Shown piece after piece: positions 51,646 through 59,835 of a DNA stretch of 64,000 bases. A model generated the notes under the pieces. The model had not been told where the DNA came from and did not search any database. It was given only the letters and a program-made list of their open reading frames with translations. The stretch covers positions 1 to 64,000 of the forward strand of contig NZ_JABGCB010000025.1 in assembly GCF_013149295.1 (NCBI RefSeq). The letters run 5' to 3'. This stretch comes from Novosphingobium sp. SG751A. Lineage in GTDB: Bacteria > Pseudomonadota > Alphaproteobacteria > Sphingomonadales > Sphingomonadaceae. Position 1 is the first letter of the stretch. Every line of letters begins with the position of its first letter. Both the position numbers and the translations under genes were made by a program.

Positions 51646-53199
51646 TCAGCTGGCCAGAAGCGCGCCCTGCCGGATGGCCGCATCGCCCCTTTCGGTGTGG
51701 ATCACCTCACCCGCGGCAACCTTGGCCAGATAGTCCTTGAACCAGACGATGGCCGATGCCTCGATATATTCATGGGCATAATGATCGACCGGCTCGATGC
51801 CCGCCGCCTGGAGATCCGCCTTGGGGCAGCCGCCGATCTTGGCGACAAACACCGCGTGGCAATCATTGATCGCGGCGATGACCGTGGAGAGCGCATCCTC
51901 TTCGCCAAAGCCGCCCTGGCAATAAAGATCAACGCGGCGGTGGCCGACGAATTTGGCGCCGCTGCCGCTCAGCTCATAGACCTGAAACTCCTTGGCATGG
52001 CCAAAGTGTTCGTTGATGATGCCATGGCCCTTGGTGGCCACGGCAACCAGCACCTTTATGTCGCCCGCTCCTTCTAGGCCCTCAAGCTCGCCAGCCTTGG
52101 CCGCCACCTTGGCCTGCCGCTCGGCCTCAACGGCCTGCTGATAGGCCTTGCGGCCTTCGGCGTCATATTCCACCTCCATCGCCATGATCTTGTCGGTGGT
52201 GAATTCGGCGCTGCGATCCTCGCCCAATAGGCCCACCGCATCGGCGCGGCACTGGCGGCAATGGCGCATCATGTTCATGTCGCCCTCGCACTCGTCCTGA
52301 AGCGCCTTCAGTTCCTGCGCCGAGGGACCGCGCTGGCCGTTGAGGCCAAACACCGTGCCATGCTCGGGCGCTGAGATCAGCGGCATGATATTGTGCAGGA
52401 AAGCCCCGCGCGATTTGACCGCCTTGTTGACCTCGACCAGATGCTTGTCATTGATGCCGGGGATCATCACCGAATTGATCTTGGCCAGAATGCCCCGCTC
52501 GGTCAGCATTTCGAGACCCAGAAGCTGGCGTTCCGAGAGAATGCGCGCTGCCTCGATGCCCTCCACCCGTTTGTGGTTCCAGAAGATCCACGGATAGATA
52601 TGCTGGCCCACTTCAGGATCGACCATATTGATGGTGATCGTGACGTGATCGACCTTGTATTTGGCGATTTCATCGACCCAGTCGGGCAGCGCCAAACCAT
52701 TGGTCGACAGGCACAGTTTGATATCGGGCGCGACTTCGGAAATCAGCCGGAAGGTCTCGAAAGTCTTCTTCGGATTGGCCAGCGGATCGCCCGGCCCGGC
52801 AATGCCCAACACGGTCATCTGCGGAATGGTGGAGGCCACGGCCAGCACCTTCTTCGAGGCCTGTTCGGGCGTCAGACGCTCGGAAACCACGCCGGGGCGG
52901 CTTTCATTGGCGCAGTCATATTTGCGGTTGCAATAGTTGCACTGAATGTTGCAGGCGGGCGCCACGGCCACGTGCATGCGCGCATAGTGGTGATGGGCTT
53001 CCTCGCTGTAGCAGGGGTGGTTCTTCACCTTTTCCCAGATCTCGGGCGCCATGTCGGCCGGGCCTGCGGAAGAACCGCAAGAGGCCTTGCCATCATCGCT
53101 GCTCGTGCCGCAGCCCTTATGCTCGGCGATCTTCTGCATCACATCGGCAATATCGACGACCGGCTGATTGCCGGAGCTATCCAAAGCGGAACTGGCCAC
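51646..53199 (-). CDS. nifB: FeMo-co biosynthesis radical SAM protein NifB
   Basis: 517 residues. Radical SAM motif CNIQCNYC in VAVAPACNIQCNYCNRKYDC, SAM-binding IAGPGDPLANPKKTFETF, C-terminal Cys pair in MMRHCRQCRADAVG, then a NifX-like domain (VAVATKGHGIINEHFGHAKE). It fuses two [4Fe-4S] clusters with insertion of carbide to form NifB-co. First gene of a thirteen-gene operon read from the sigma54 promoter at 53,267. Confidence 0.98.
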   Translation of the reverse strand: MASSALDSSGNQPVVDIADVMQKIAEHKGCGTSSDDGKASCGSSAGPADMAPEIWEKVKNHPCYSEEAHHHYARMHVAVAPACNIQCNYCNRKYDCANESRPGVVSERLTPEQASKKVLAVASTIPQMTVLGIAGPGDPLANPKKTFETFRLISEVAPDIKLCLSTNGLALPDWVDEIAKYKVDHVTITINMVDPEVGQHIYPWIFWNHKRVEGIEAARILSERQLLGLEMLTERGILAKINSVMIPGINDKHLVEVNKAVKSRGAFLHNIMPLISAPEHGTVFGLNGQRGPSAQELKALQDECEGDMNMMRHCRQCRADAVGLLGEDRSAEFTTDKIMAMEVEYDAEGRKAYQQAVEAERQAKVAAKAGELEGLEGAGDIKVLVAVATKGHGIINEHFGHAKEFQVYELSGSGAKFVGHRRVDLYCQGGFGEEDALSTVIAAINDCHAVFVAKIGGCPKADLQAAGIEPVDHYAHEYIEASAIVWFKDYLAKVAAGEVIHTERGDAAIRQGALLAS

Positions 53200-53266
53200 A
53201 AGTTGCTCCCTGATCCGGGCCTTCCCTTTGCGGGGGTGCGGGAAAGGCCATGCGAGACCAGAGAAA

Positions 53267-53281
53267 GCAAAGCCCGTGCCA
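53267..53281 (-). promoter_or_regulatory. sigma54 promoter of the nifB operon
   Basis: The minus strand reads TGGCACGGGCTTTGC, a perfect -24/-12 element 68 bp before the nifB ATG. A NifA site is centred 76 bp upstream. Confidence 0.94.
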
Positions 53282-53341
53282 AACCAAAAATGGCCGAAAT
53301 CAGAGGGTTTTCATGTCCTGCCCTTGTGGGTTTTGCGCCAT

Positions 53342-53357
53342 TGTCGGGAAAGAGACA
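53342..53357. promoter_or_regulatory. NifA upstream activator sequence of nifB
   Basis: TGTCGGGAAAGAGACA, a perfect TGT-N10-ACA, lying between the SIR2 gene's terminator and the nifB promoter. Confidence 0.88.
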
Positions 53358-53393
53358 GAAGCGGAAACAAGGCGGAAAGCACAAAGTCGCAAC

Positions 53394-53438
53394 AAAAAAG
53401 CGGCGTCGGCGGCCCATGGCCCGGGCCGCCGACGCCGC
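53394..53438 (-). terminator. Strong rho-independent terminator after the SIR2-like gene
   Basis: A 16-bp perfect GC-rich stem (arms 53,400-53,415 and 53,423-53,438) with a 7-nt loop. On the minus strand it is followed by six U residues (53,394-53,399). It isolates the fdx-LRV-nifT-SIR2 operon from nifB. Confidence 0.93.
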
Positions 53439-53460
53439 AGGGTTGTTGCCGCCGGCCGGG

Positions 53461-54300
53461 TCAGGCTGTCAGGGCGGCAAAAGCTTCATCGACAGGCAAA
53501 TCGATGACGGCAAAATCATGCTCATCCAGAAAGCGCTGCTCGTTGCGGGTCAGGCCTGCCAGATCAACGATGGCGAAATGGCGGTCCGAGGAGCGCTTGA
53601 TGATCTGGCGCGCATAGGAGCGCAGCATCTGGTCATGAAAGCGACAGCCGATGAAGAGAAAGCTCTGCCCCGTCCGCCGGCGGCGGACTTCCTCGGGGAT
53701 CGGGGTCTGGATGTCGATCTCGGTCAGCACCTCGACATAGTCTGCATCGGAAATCAGGAAATTGACCGCAGGTCGCGCGCTGCCATGGGGGGCATAGAGC
53801 AAGGTCTGCGCGATGGCGCCCTGCTCGGGCCTGATCGGCGCCCCGGCGGCATCGAAGAAGCGGAACCATTTGTCCTCACCGATGAGCGCCCGGCTGATGC
53901 CCTGCACCTCGGCCCAGTTTCCGCCCGCCTCGATCAGCGCCTCGCGCATTTCGCCCGCATACCAGCTGTCCACAATCAGCGGCAGCCCCTGCGCGGCCAG
54001 CCAACGATGCCATGGTGCGGGCGCAACGCGCGGGGCAAAAGCCTCGCGCATCCAGGCGGTGAGCGTATCGCGGAAACGATGGCTCTCGATATATTGCGCC
54101 GCGGCCCAGGCATTGCCCACCGCCCGGCGCGGCAAAGTTGTCTTGGCGGCGAAAAAGGTGGCCAGATCCTCCGGGGTCATGGGCACCGGCGCGTACGCTG
54201 AAAGGCCGGGGCCAAGATAGGGCACAATCCTCCGCCCCGCCAGCAATTCGCCCAGTTCCGCCAGAACCTCATCGCGATTTTCGGTCAGTATCGTGGTCAT
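53461..54300 (-). CDS. SIR2-like (Sir2_2) protein in a nif operon
   Basis: 279 residues from the ATG at 54,300. GRRIVPYLGPGLSAYAPVPM is a SIR2-like nucleotide-binding start, and GQSFLFIGCRFHDQMLRSYA then AIVDLAGLTRNEQRFLDEHD match the later part of SIR2-type NAD-binding folds. The His of classical deacetylases is not obvious. Five bases after nifT, the last gene of its operon. SIR2-like genes of this type have been seen next to nif genes, with no known role. It could act as an NADase or regulator. Confidence 0.7.
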   Translation of the reverse strand: MTTILTENRDEVLAELGELLAGRRIVPYLGPGLSAYAPVPMTPEDLATFFAAKTTLPRRAVGNAWAAAQYIESHRFRDTLTAWMREAFAPRVAPAPWHRWLAAQGLPLIVDSWYAGEMREALIEAGGNWAEVQGISRALIGEDKWFRFFDAAGAPIRPEQGAIAQTLLYAPHGSARPAVNFLISDADYVEVLTEIDIQTPIPEEVRRRRTGQSFLFIGCRFHDQMLRSYARQIIKRSSDRHFAIVDLAGLTRNEQRFLDEHDFAVIDLPVDEAFAALTA

Positions 54301-54305
54301 GACGC

Positions 54306-54518
54306 TCACTCCTCCCCGGCCCGCTTGCGTGCCTCGACAGTGATGGGCAGGTGTGTGTCCTCGGCCATCGCGGGCAGTTCCAGCACCCAGCCATTGGCAA
54401 GGCGCACCCAGCCGCCCCACAGACTGTCATGCTCGACCTCGACGATCGGCTCTTCCAGATCCTTTTTGGGCACATAAGCGGAAAGGGCGCCCTCGGCGCG
54501 CCGGATCATCACTTTCAT
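54306..54518 (-). CDS. nifT: NifT/FixU family protein
   Basis: 70 residues. MKVMIRRAEGALSAYVPKKD, then LWGGWVRLANGWVLELPAMA is the complete NifT/FixU pattern. Small accessory protein conserved near nifHDK or nifB; function unresolved. ATGA overlap with the LRV gene upstream. Confidence 0.93.
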   Translation of the reverse strand: MKVMIRRAEGALSAYVPKKDLEEPIVEVEHDSLWGGWVRLANGWVLELPAMAEDTHLPITVEARKRAGEE

Positions 54519-55387
54519 CGGGCATTCTCCGTTGAGGACGGGCTGGAATCGGGTTCGGGCGCCACAAGGCGCAGATGGGACACCGGATACGAAACCGGTG
54601 ATGCAAGCCGGGAGGCCAGTTGCGGCACGGCGGCAATGCGCTGGCGGGCCAGATCGCGGATCGCCTCCTCGGGATCATCGAGCAGGGCAAAAAGCTCATC
54701 CTCCACGATCCGTTCCGCCACGCAAAAGCGCACGCGAAAATCACTGTCGGCCACCATCAGCACCAGTTGATCGGGCATCAGCCTTTCCGCCACGGCCCGG
54801 CGCACCAGCGGGTCGGGATCGAAGGCCATGTCGGGCAAGGCGCGCAGATCAATCCGCCGCGCCACCCATTGCCGCACCTCCGGGTCCGGATCATGGCGCA
54901 CCAGCGGCAGCAATTCGGGCGGCATGCGCCGCACCGCCGTCAGCCGCACCATATAGGCGCTGTCATGGATGGCGGGCATCAGCGCCCGGCCCGAAAGGCG
55001 CGAGGCGGCGGCAATCCGCACATCGGTATCAGTATCATGAATCATATCGCGGATGCGCTCCTCGGGCAGGCGCAAGGTGGCCATGGCCCGCACCTCCGGT
55101 TCGGGATCGTCAAGCATGGGGGGCAAGCGAAACAGGTTGCAATGGCGCGCCGCGCCCGCCCTCACCTCGAAATAGGGATGGTCAAGATATTGGTCGGCCA
55201 GATCGCGATTGCCGCGCAGAAAACGCTCCACCCGGCGCGCCCGGCGGTCACGGATGCAGGCCTTGCCCTTTGCGCAAAGCCCCATCTGGTTGATCGCGAT
55301 ATGCGCGCATTCCCGGCAACGCACCGGCTTGCCCTGCCAGTCCAGCGGCGGCCCCAGTCCATCATCGGGGTCAAGAAGCGGAGACAT
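54515..55387 (-). CDS. 4Fe-4S leucine-rich-variant repeat protein (LRV)
   Basis: 290 residues. The N-terminal cluster domain has Cys in VRCRECAHIAINQMGLCAKG and KACIRD. It is followed by about eight tandem 24-residue LRV repeats with DPDPEVR/DTDTDVR turns. Same architecture as the LRV protein described near nif genes of Azotobacter vinelandii. Function unknown; perhaps an Fe-S scaffold with a protein-binding solenoid. Confidence 0.9.
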   Translation of the reverse strand: MSPLLDPDDGLGPPLDWQGKPVRCRECAHIAINQMGLCAKGKACIRDRRARRVERFLRGNRDLADQYLDHPYFEVRAGAARHCNLFRLPPMLDDPEPEVRAMATLRLPEERIRDMIHDTDTDVRIAAASRLSGRALMPAIHDSAYMVRLTAVRRMPPELLPLVRHDPDPEVRQWVARRIDLRALPDMAFDPDPLVRRAVAERLMPDQLVLMVADSDFRVRFCVAERIVEDELFALLDDPEEAIRDLARQRIAAVPQLASRLASPVSYPVSHLRLVAPEPDSSPSSTENAR

Positions 55388-55417
55388 GGACAGACCCGGC
55401 CTGCGCGGCCGCCCCGG

Positions 55418-55612
55418 TCAGGCCGGAACGCAGGTGTTAGGCACCGGGCAGACCACCGCGCATTGCGCCGTATCGAAATGGCCTTCGCATTCGGTGCATT
55501 TGGCCGGATCGATAATGAAGGTCTCGCCCTTCATCTTGATCGCGGCATTGGGGCATTCAAACTCGCAGGCGCTACACCCGGTGCATTGCGAGGCGATAAT
55601 CTTGTAAGCCAT
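55418..55612 (-). CDS. 2[4Fe-4S] ferredoxin, FdxN paralogue
   Basis: 64 residues, close to the FdxN at 51,406: SQCTGCSACEFECPNAAIK and KCTECEGHFDTAQCAVVCPV. First gene of the operon fdx-LRV-nifT-SIR2. A sigma54 promoter lies 58 bp upstream. Likely an alternative low-potential donor for cofactor assembly or nitrogenase. Confidence 0.93.
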   Translation of the reverse strand: MAYKIIASQCTGCSACEFECPNAAIKMKGETFIIDPAKCTECEGHFDTAQCAVVCPVPNTCVPA

Positions 55613-55669
55613 GGCTGGATCTCCTTAAAACGGCGCAACAGCTTGCACCGTTGCCTTGCCTGATACGTT

Positions 55670-55684
55670 GCAGAAACCATGCCA
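55670..55684 (-). promoter_or_regulatory. sigma54 promoter of the fdx-LRV-nifT-SIR2 operon
   Basis: The minus strand reads TGGCATGGTTTCTGC, matching GG-N10-GC and most of the consensus. The identical 15-mer occurs at 59,622-59,636 before the TonB receptor-modBC operon. Confidence 0.85.
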
Positions 55685-55720
55685 GAGCGGGCAAACGGCT
55701 GTTTTTGGATGTTTGGGACT

Positions 55721-56407
55721 TCAGGCGCAGGCTTTGCCCTGTTCACCTTGCGACATGTCTGTCGCAAATGCGACGCCGTGGGCTGCGCCAAGATGCACGA
55801 TCTGTCCGGCCAGACGTGTCACTTCATTCCGGTCATGGCTGACATAAAGGATCGGCAGTCCGAGGTCGTCGCGGATGCGCTCGATCAATACCATGATCTC
55901 GGCTCGGCGCAGTGCATCAAGCGAGGAGAGGGGTTCGTCCATCAGCAGAAAGCGCGCACCCGACAGCAGTGCCCGCCCGATCGCCACCCGCTGTTTCTCG
56001 CCGCCCGAAAGCGCCCCCGGCATTCGACGCAGCAGATGTCCGATGCCCAGCAATTCGCACACCTCGGAAAGGCTGATCCAGCGATCACGGGGCGCAGCCA
56101 ATTGCCAGCCATAAAGCAGATTGGCCTCGACGTGGCGGTGCGGGAACAGGCGGTAATCCTGAAAAACATAGCCGCAGTGCCGCTTGTGAGGCGGCAAATC
56201 CACTCCCGCCGCGCTGTCAAACAGCACTTTTCCGTCCACCGCAATCCGGCCCGCGTCGGGCCGCACCAGCCCAGCAACCATATCCAGCAGACTGGTCTTG
56301 CCCGAGCCGGACGGGCCCGACAGAGCCGTCAGGGCGGCCCCGCTCGAAAAACGGGCGACGATTTGCCCCCCGCCCCGTTGCAGGAAAACATCGATATCAA
56401 AGCCCAT
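55721..56407 (-). CDS. modC: Molybdate ABC transporter ATPase ModC (short, no TOBE domain)
   Basis: 228 residues. Walker A GPSGSGKTS, Q-loop region GYVFQDYRLFPHRHV, signature LSGGEKQRVAIGRALL, Walker B FLLMDEPLSSLD, switch His in YVSHDRNEV. RLFPH and the order after modB identify ModC. The usual C-terminal TOBE/Mop regulatory domain is absent (typical ModC is about 350 residues). Overlaps modB. Confidence 0.9.
   Translation of the reverse strand: MGFDIDVFLQRGGGQIVARFSSGAALTALSGPSGSGKTSLLDMVAGLVRPDAGRIAVDGKVLFDSAAGVDLPPHKRHCGYVFQDYRLFPHRHVEANLLYGWQLAAPRDRWISLSEVCELLGIGHLLRRMPGALSGGEKQRVAIGRALLSGARFLLMDEPLSSLDALRRAEIMVLIERIRDDLGLPILYVSHDRNEVTRLAGQIVHLGAAHGVAFATDMSQGEQGKACA
55740..55755. promoter_or_regulatory. 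NifA upstream activator sequence inside the 3' end of modC
   Basis: TGTTCACCTTGCGACA is a perfect TGT-N10-ACA centred 70 bp upstream of the sigma54 element at 55,677. It lies within the last codons of modC. Confidence 0.82.
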
Positions 56408-57107
56408 GAACGTTTGCCCCCATCCGCCGCGAGAGCGCTTCGGAGGTCACCAGCGCGGCGAGCGAAAGCCCCACCGCGATCAGTGCCAGACGCGAGGCCG
56501 CCTGTTCGCCGTCCGGCGTCTGCAAGGCAGCATAGATAGCCAGCGGCAAAGTCTGGGTCTCACCCGGAATGTTGGAGACAAAGGTGATCGTGGCGCCAAA
56601 TTCGCCCAGCGACCGCGCAAAACCCAACACCAGACCCGCCAGCACCCCCGGCATGGCCAAAGGCAGGGTGATCGTGGCGAACACTCTGGCGCGCGATGCC
56701 CCCAGGGTGCGCGCGGCCGCCTCCAGTTTGTGGTCCACCGCCTCGATCGAAAGGCGCATGGCGCGCACCATCAGAGGAAAGGCCATAACCGCGCTGGCCA
56801 GCGCCGCCCCTGTCCAGCGGAACATCAGCGTCACGCCCCAGTCAGCGAGCAGGCGCCCCGCCGGCCCCTGCGCTCCAAAGCCCAGCAGGAGCAGCCACCC
56901 GACCACCACCGGCGGCAGAACCAGCGGCAGATGCACCAGCGCATCAAGCACCACGAGTCCGGCAAAACGCCCCCTTGCCAGCAGCCATGCCACGCCAAAG
57001 CCCAGCGGCGCGGCGCCCAGAACCGATACCGCGCTGACCCGAAGCGAGAGGGAAACAATCCCCCATTCCTCGGCGGTTATCGGCCCGGTTGAAAGCGCCG
57101 CTGTCAT
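56397..57107 (-). CDS. modB: Molybdate ABC transporter permease ModB
   Basis: 236 residues with five to six hydrophobic helices and the cytoplasmic EAA loop containing EAAARTLGASRARVFATITL, typical of ModB/CysT-type permeases. RSLGEFGATITFVSNIPGET is the ModB hallmark. Its ATG overlaps the stop of the TonB receptor gene (ATGA), so translation is coupled. No modA lies in the window. Confidence 0.93.
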   Translation of the reverse strand: MTAALSTGPITAEEWGIVSLSLRVSAVSVLGAAPLGFGVAWLLARGRFAGLVVLDALVHLPLVLPPVVVGWLLLLGFGAQGPAGRLLADWGVTLMFRWTGAALASAVMAFPLMVRAMRLSIEAVDHKLEAAARTLGASRARVFATITLPLAMPGVLAGLVLGFARSLGEFGATITFVSNIPGETQTLPLAIYAALQTPDGEQAASRLALIAVGLSLAALVTSEALSRRMGANVHGL

Positions 57108-59470
57108 GTATGAATCCGCAAGGTTGCACCCACCATCCGCGGATCGCCCGGTGTCCCCACGATCAGCCCGCTGTTGCCTGCCTGAACGGTCACGTTCTGA
57201 AGATAGTTGGCGTTGAACAGATTGCGGGAAAAAATTGCCACTTCCCAGCCCTTGGCAGTCCTATAACCTATGCTGGCATTGACCAGCGTGTAGCCATTGA
57301 TGCGGGTATAGGCACTGTCGGTGGCATCACCGTAAATCGCGGTTCTCGCATTCAGATCGCCGCGCGCAAAGATCTCGCCCCTGCCAATGGGCTGCGTCCC
57401 CTCCACGCCCAGCAATCCGCTCCATTTGGGTAATCCGGGCAATCCCTTGCCCGACAGATCGCATCGAGAGGTTGATGATCCCGTCAGCTCGATCGGGCAA
57501 GGCCCGCTGGCATAGGAGACATAGCGTCCATCGGCATAGGCACCGCTCGCGCGCAACACAATGTGGCTGCCGACCCGTGCGGTGGCATCCATTTCGACGC
57601 CATTGACCCGTACCTGCGGTATGTTGGCCAGATAGGAACGCAGCGCCACCACCGCAGCATTATCAACCACATTGGCCTGAAAATCGCGGACATGGGTCGA
57701 ATAAGCCACCAGATTGGCCACCACTGCACCCTTGAGCCAACGGGTTTTAACCCCCGCTTCGATGGTGATATCATGCTCCGGGCGTACAGTGACCGTGGAA
57801 AGGACCGGATCGCCATTGGCATGCCCCGCCACACCTGCGGGATAAACCGGCAGGCCCGACATATTGATCCCGCCCGATTTCTGAGCTTGGGCATAACCGA
57901 CAAAAAGCATCACGGGATCGTACGGGCTCCACGCCAGATTGACCCTTCCCGATGCGCTGCCGTCCCTCACCCGCCCGCCATAGGTCTGGGCACGCAGGAT
58001 CGAGTTCTTGTCGCCGACAAGGCCGGCGGTCAGGCCCGTCGTCAGCCCGCCTGATGTCGACACATCGTAAAAACCATCTTTCCATTCATAGGTATAGCGG
58101 ATTCCGCCCGTCAACGCGAGGCGCGGGGTAAGATGGCCCGTCACCTCGCCAAAGACGCCCAGGCTGTCGGTGTTGAAATCGGTGGTGCCATTTGACTGAT
58201 AGCCATCGAGCAGGTTCGAGGGCCGTCCCGAAGGCAACAGCCAATAGGTGGCCAGCGGACCATAGATGCTGATCGGATGGCCCACGATTTTCTGATGGAA
58301 ATAGTAGAGCCCGCCCACGTAGTCGAGCTTCTTGCCCCATCTGCCGCCAGCACGAAGCTCCTGGCTGAACTGGTCCTGCCGCGAAGGGATATGCTGGACG
58401 GTCTGGATGACAAGACCGGTATAATCGCGGTCATTCGCCGCGTCCCAGTTCCAGAAACGCCAGGCCGAAACCGAGGTCAGCGTAAGGCCGCCCAGCTTCC
58501 AGTCGGCAATCGCGGAAACCCCACCCTCATTGGTATTCACCCCCAAAGCAGCATCGATATCGGTCAGACGCGCATAGGGATTGGTGCTGGGCGGTGTATA
58601 GCCAAGGCCTGCAGCCAGGGCAGCATATTGCTGCGCGGCGGGTTTGAGCGTGGGGGCAACCCGCACATAGACCTGCGTGCAGCAGGTGTTCTGAAAATTG
58701 CTCCAGTCCGCGATCAGGCGCAGCGAGAGATCCGAGGAGGGCGCGAAAAGCAACTGGCCTCGCAGCGCGTCATTGTGGACATCGTTGACCCATTGCCCGC
58801 TCTTGACGTTATAAATGACCCCGCCCCGCCGTGTTGCCATTCCTGAAAGGCGAAAGGCCAGCACATCGCCGAGCAACGGCCCGGTGAGCGCGCCCTTGAG
58901 CTGCCAATAGTCCTGATTGCCGATTGATGCCTCACCCTCCGCGCCGAATTGGAACGATGGCCTTTTGGTGGTGATGTTGATCGCGCCCGCTGTGGTGTTC
59001 TTGCCAAACAGCGTCCCCTGGGGACCGCGCAGCACCTCAACCTGTTCCAGATCGCTCATATCGAAGGCCGCCGTGGCCGGGCGGGCATGATAGACCTGAT
59101 CAACATAGAAGCCCACGCCCGGCTCCAGCCCGTCGTTAGCCTGGCTGATCGCCACCACGCTGCTGCCAAGGCCGCGGATTGTAAAGGCGGTGTTGCGCGG
59201 ATTAGGCGAGGAATAGTTCAGCGTGGGAACCAGCTGGGTCATCTGGTTGACATTCACGCTGTAGGTCCGGGTCAGAAGATCATCGCCCAGCACGGTCATG
59301 GCGGCGGGAACTTGCTGCGCATCCTCGATACGGCGCCGGGCGGTGACCATAATGGCCTCTCCCTTGCTCGGACCGAGAGCCTGCGAAGCCGGCTCTTCTG
59401 CCTGCGCCGGCGAACCGCAAAGACCGCTCGTCAAGATCGCCGCAATGGTCCATTTCCCGATCCGTCCCAT
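57104..59470 (-). CDS. TonB-dependent receptor coupled to modBC, probable Mo-compound receptor
   Basis: 788 residues, ATG with AGGAGGAAG just upstream. Signal peptide ending SPAQAE, plug domain (QVPAAMTVLGDDLLTRTYSV and LEQVEVLRGPQGTLFGKNTT) and a barrel ending MVGATLRIHT. It has no STN domain. Under an element identical to the fdx sigma54 promoter and a perfect NifA site, and its stop overlaps the modB start. The likely cargo is molybdate bound to a metallophore, or another form of Mo. The cargo is inferred from context only. Confidence 0.88.
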   Translation of the reverse strand: MGRIGKWTIAAILTSGLCGSPAQAEEPASQALGPSKGEAIMVTARRRIEDAQQVPAAMTVLGDDLLTRTYSVNVNQMTQLVPTLNYSSPNPRNTAFTIRGLGSSVVAISQANDGLEPGVGFYVDQVYHARPATAAFDMSDLEQVEVLRGPQGTLFGKNTTAGAINITTKRPSFQFGAEGEASIGNQDYWQLKGALTGPLLGDVLAFRLSGMATRRGGVIYNVKSGQWVNDVHNDALRGQLLFAPSSDLSLRLIADWSNFQNTCCTQVYVRVAPTLKPAAQQYAALAAGLGYTPPSTNPYARLTDIDAALGVNTNEGGVSAIADWKLGGLTLTSVSAWRFWNWDAANDRDYTGLVIQTVQHIPSRQDQFSQELRAGGRWGKKLDYVGGLYYFHQKIVGHPISIYGPLATYWLLPSGRPSNLLDGYQSNGTTDFNTDSLGVFGEVTGHLTPRLALTGGIRYTYEWKDGFYDVSTSGGLTTGLTAGLVGDKNSILRAQTYGGRVRDGSASGRVNLAWSPYDPVMLFVGYAQAQKSGGINMSGLPVYPAGVAGHANGDPVLSTVTVRPEHDITIEAGVKTRWLKGAVVANLVAYSTHVRDFQANVVDNAAVVALRSYLANIPQVRVNGVEMDATARVGSHIVLRASGAYADGRYVSYASGPCPIELTGSSTSRCDLSGKGLPGLPKWSGLLGVEGTQPIGRGEIFARGDLNARTAIYGDATDSAYTRINGYTLVNASIGYRTAKGWEVAIFSRNLFNANYLQNVTVQAGNSGLIVGTPGDPRMVGATLRIHT

Positions 59471-59621
59471 TCTTCCTCCTTTATGCCCTTAACGGACAGC
59501 ACGCCTTTTTCGCATGCCGGAGAGACCGGAAACGAGGCACCTCACCGTAACTTGGATCCGCTCTGACGGCGGCCCGGGAAGTCGGTCATGTGACGAAACG
59601 ACCGTTTCACAAGTGGAATAC

Positions 59622-59636
59622 GCAGAAACCATGCCA
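59622..59636 (-). promoter_or_regulatory. sigma54 promoter of the TonB receptor-modBC operon
   Basis: The minus strand reads TGGCATGGTTTCTGC, identical over 15 bases to the promoter of the fdx operon. It is about 152 bp before the receptor ATG. Confidence 0.85.
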
Positions 59637-59679
59637 AGTTCAGAAACCGCGACTTTCCGCCAGAAGGCACGGCAAATAT

Positions 59680-59695
59680 TGTCGGACTTCCGACA
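59680..59695. promoter_or_regulatory. NifA upstream activator sequence of the TonB receptor-modBC operon
   Basis: TGTCGGACTTCCGACA is a perfect TGT-N10-ACA and itself palindromic. It is centred 58 bp upstream of the sigma54 element. Confidence 0.88.
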
Positions 59696-59835
59696 AAACC
59701 TGTTCTGCGGGGGAGGAAATCAGACAGACGGGTAAAAAAACGGCCCTGCTCCGGAATTGAGCGCCTTCGACGTTTCACTGTGGGCTTTGACTGATGTTTT
59801 TATCCGCTCGAATCCGGCATGAATGAAGACGAGGG

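Larger units (their letters stand above)
59471..59835. other. Upstream region of the TonB receptor-modBC operon
   Basis: 365 bp without a gene. It contains the sigma54 promoter (59,622-59,636) and a NifA site (59,680-59,695). The rest, up to the end of the PepSY gene, shows nothing I recognise. Confidence 0.7.
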
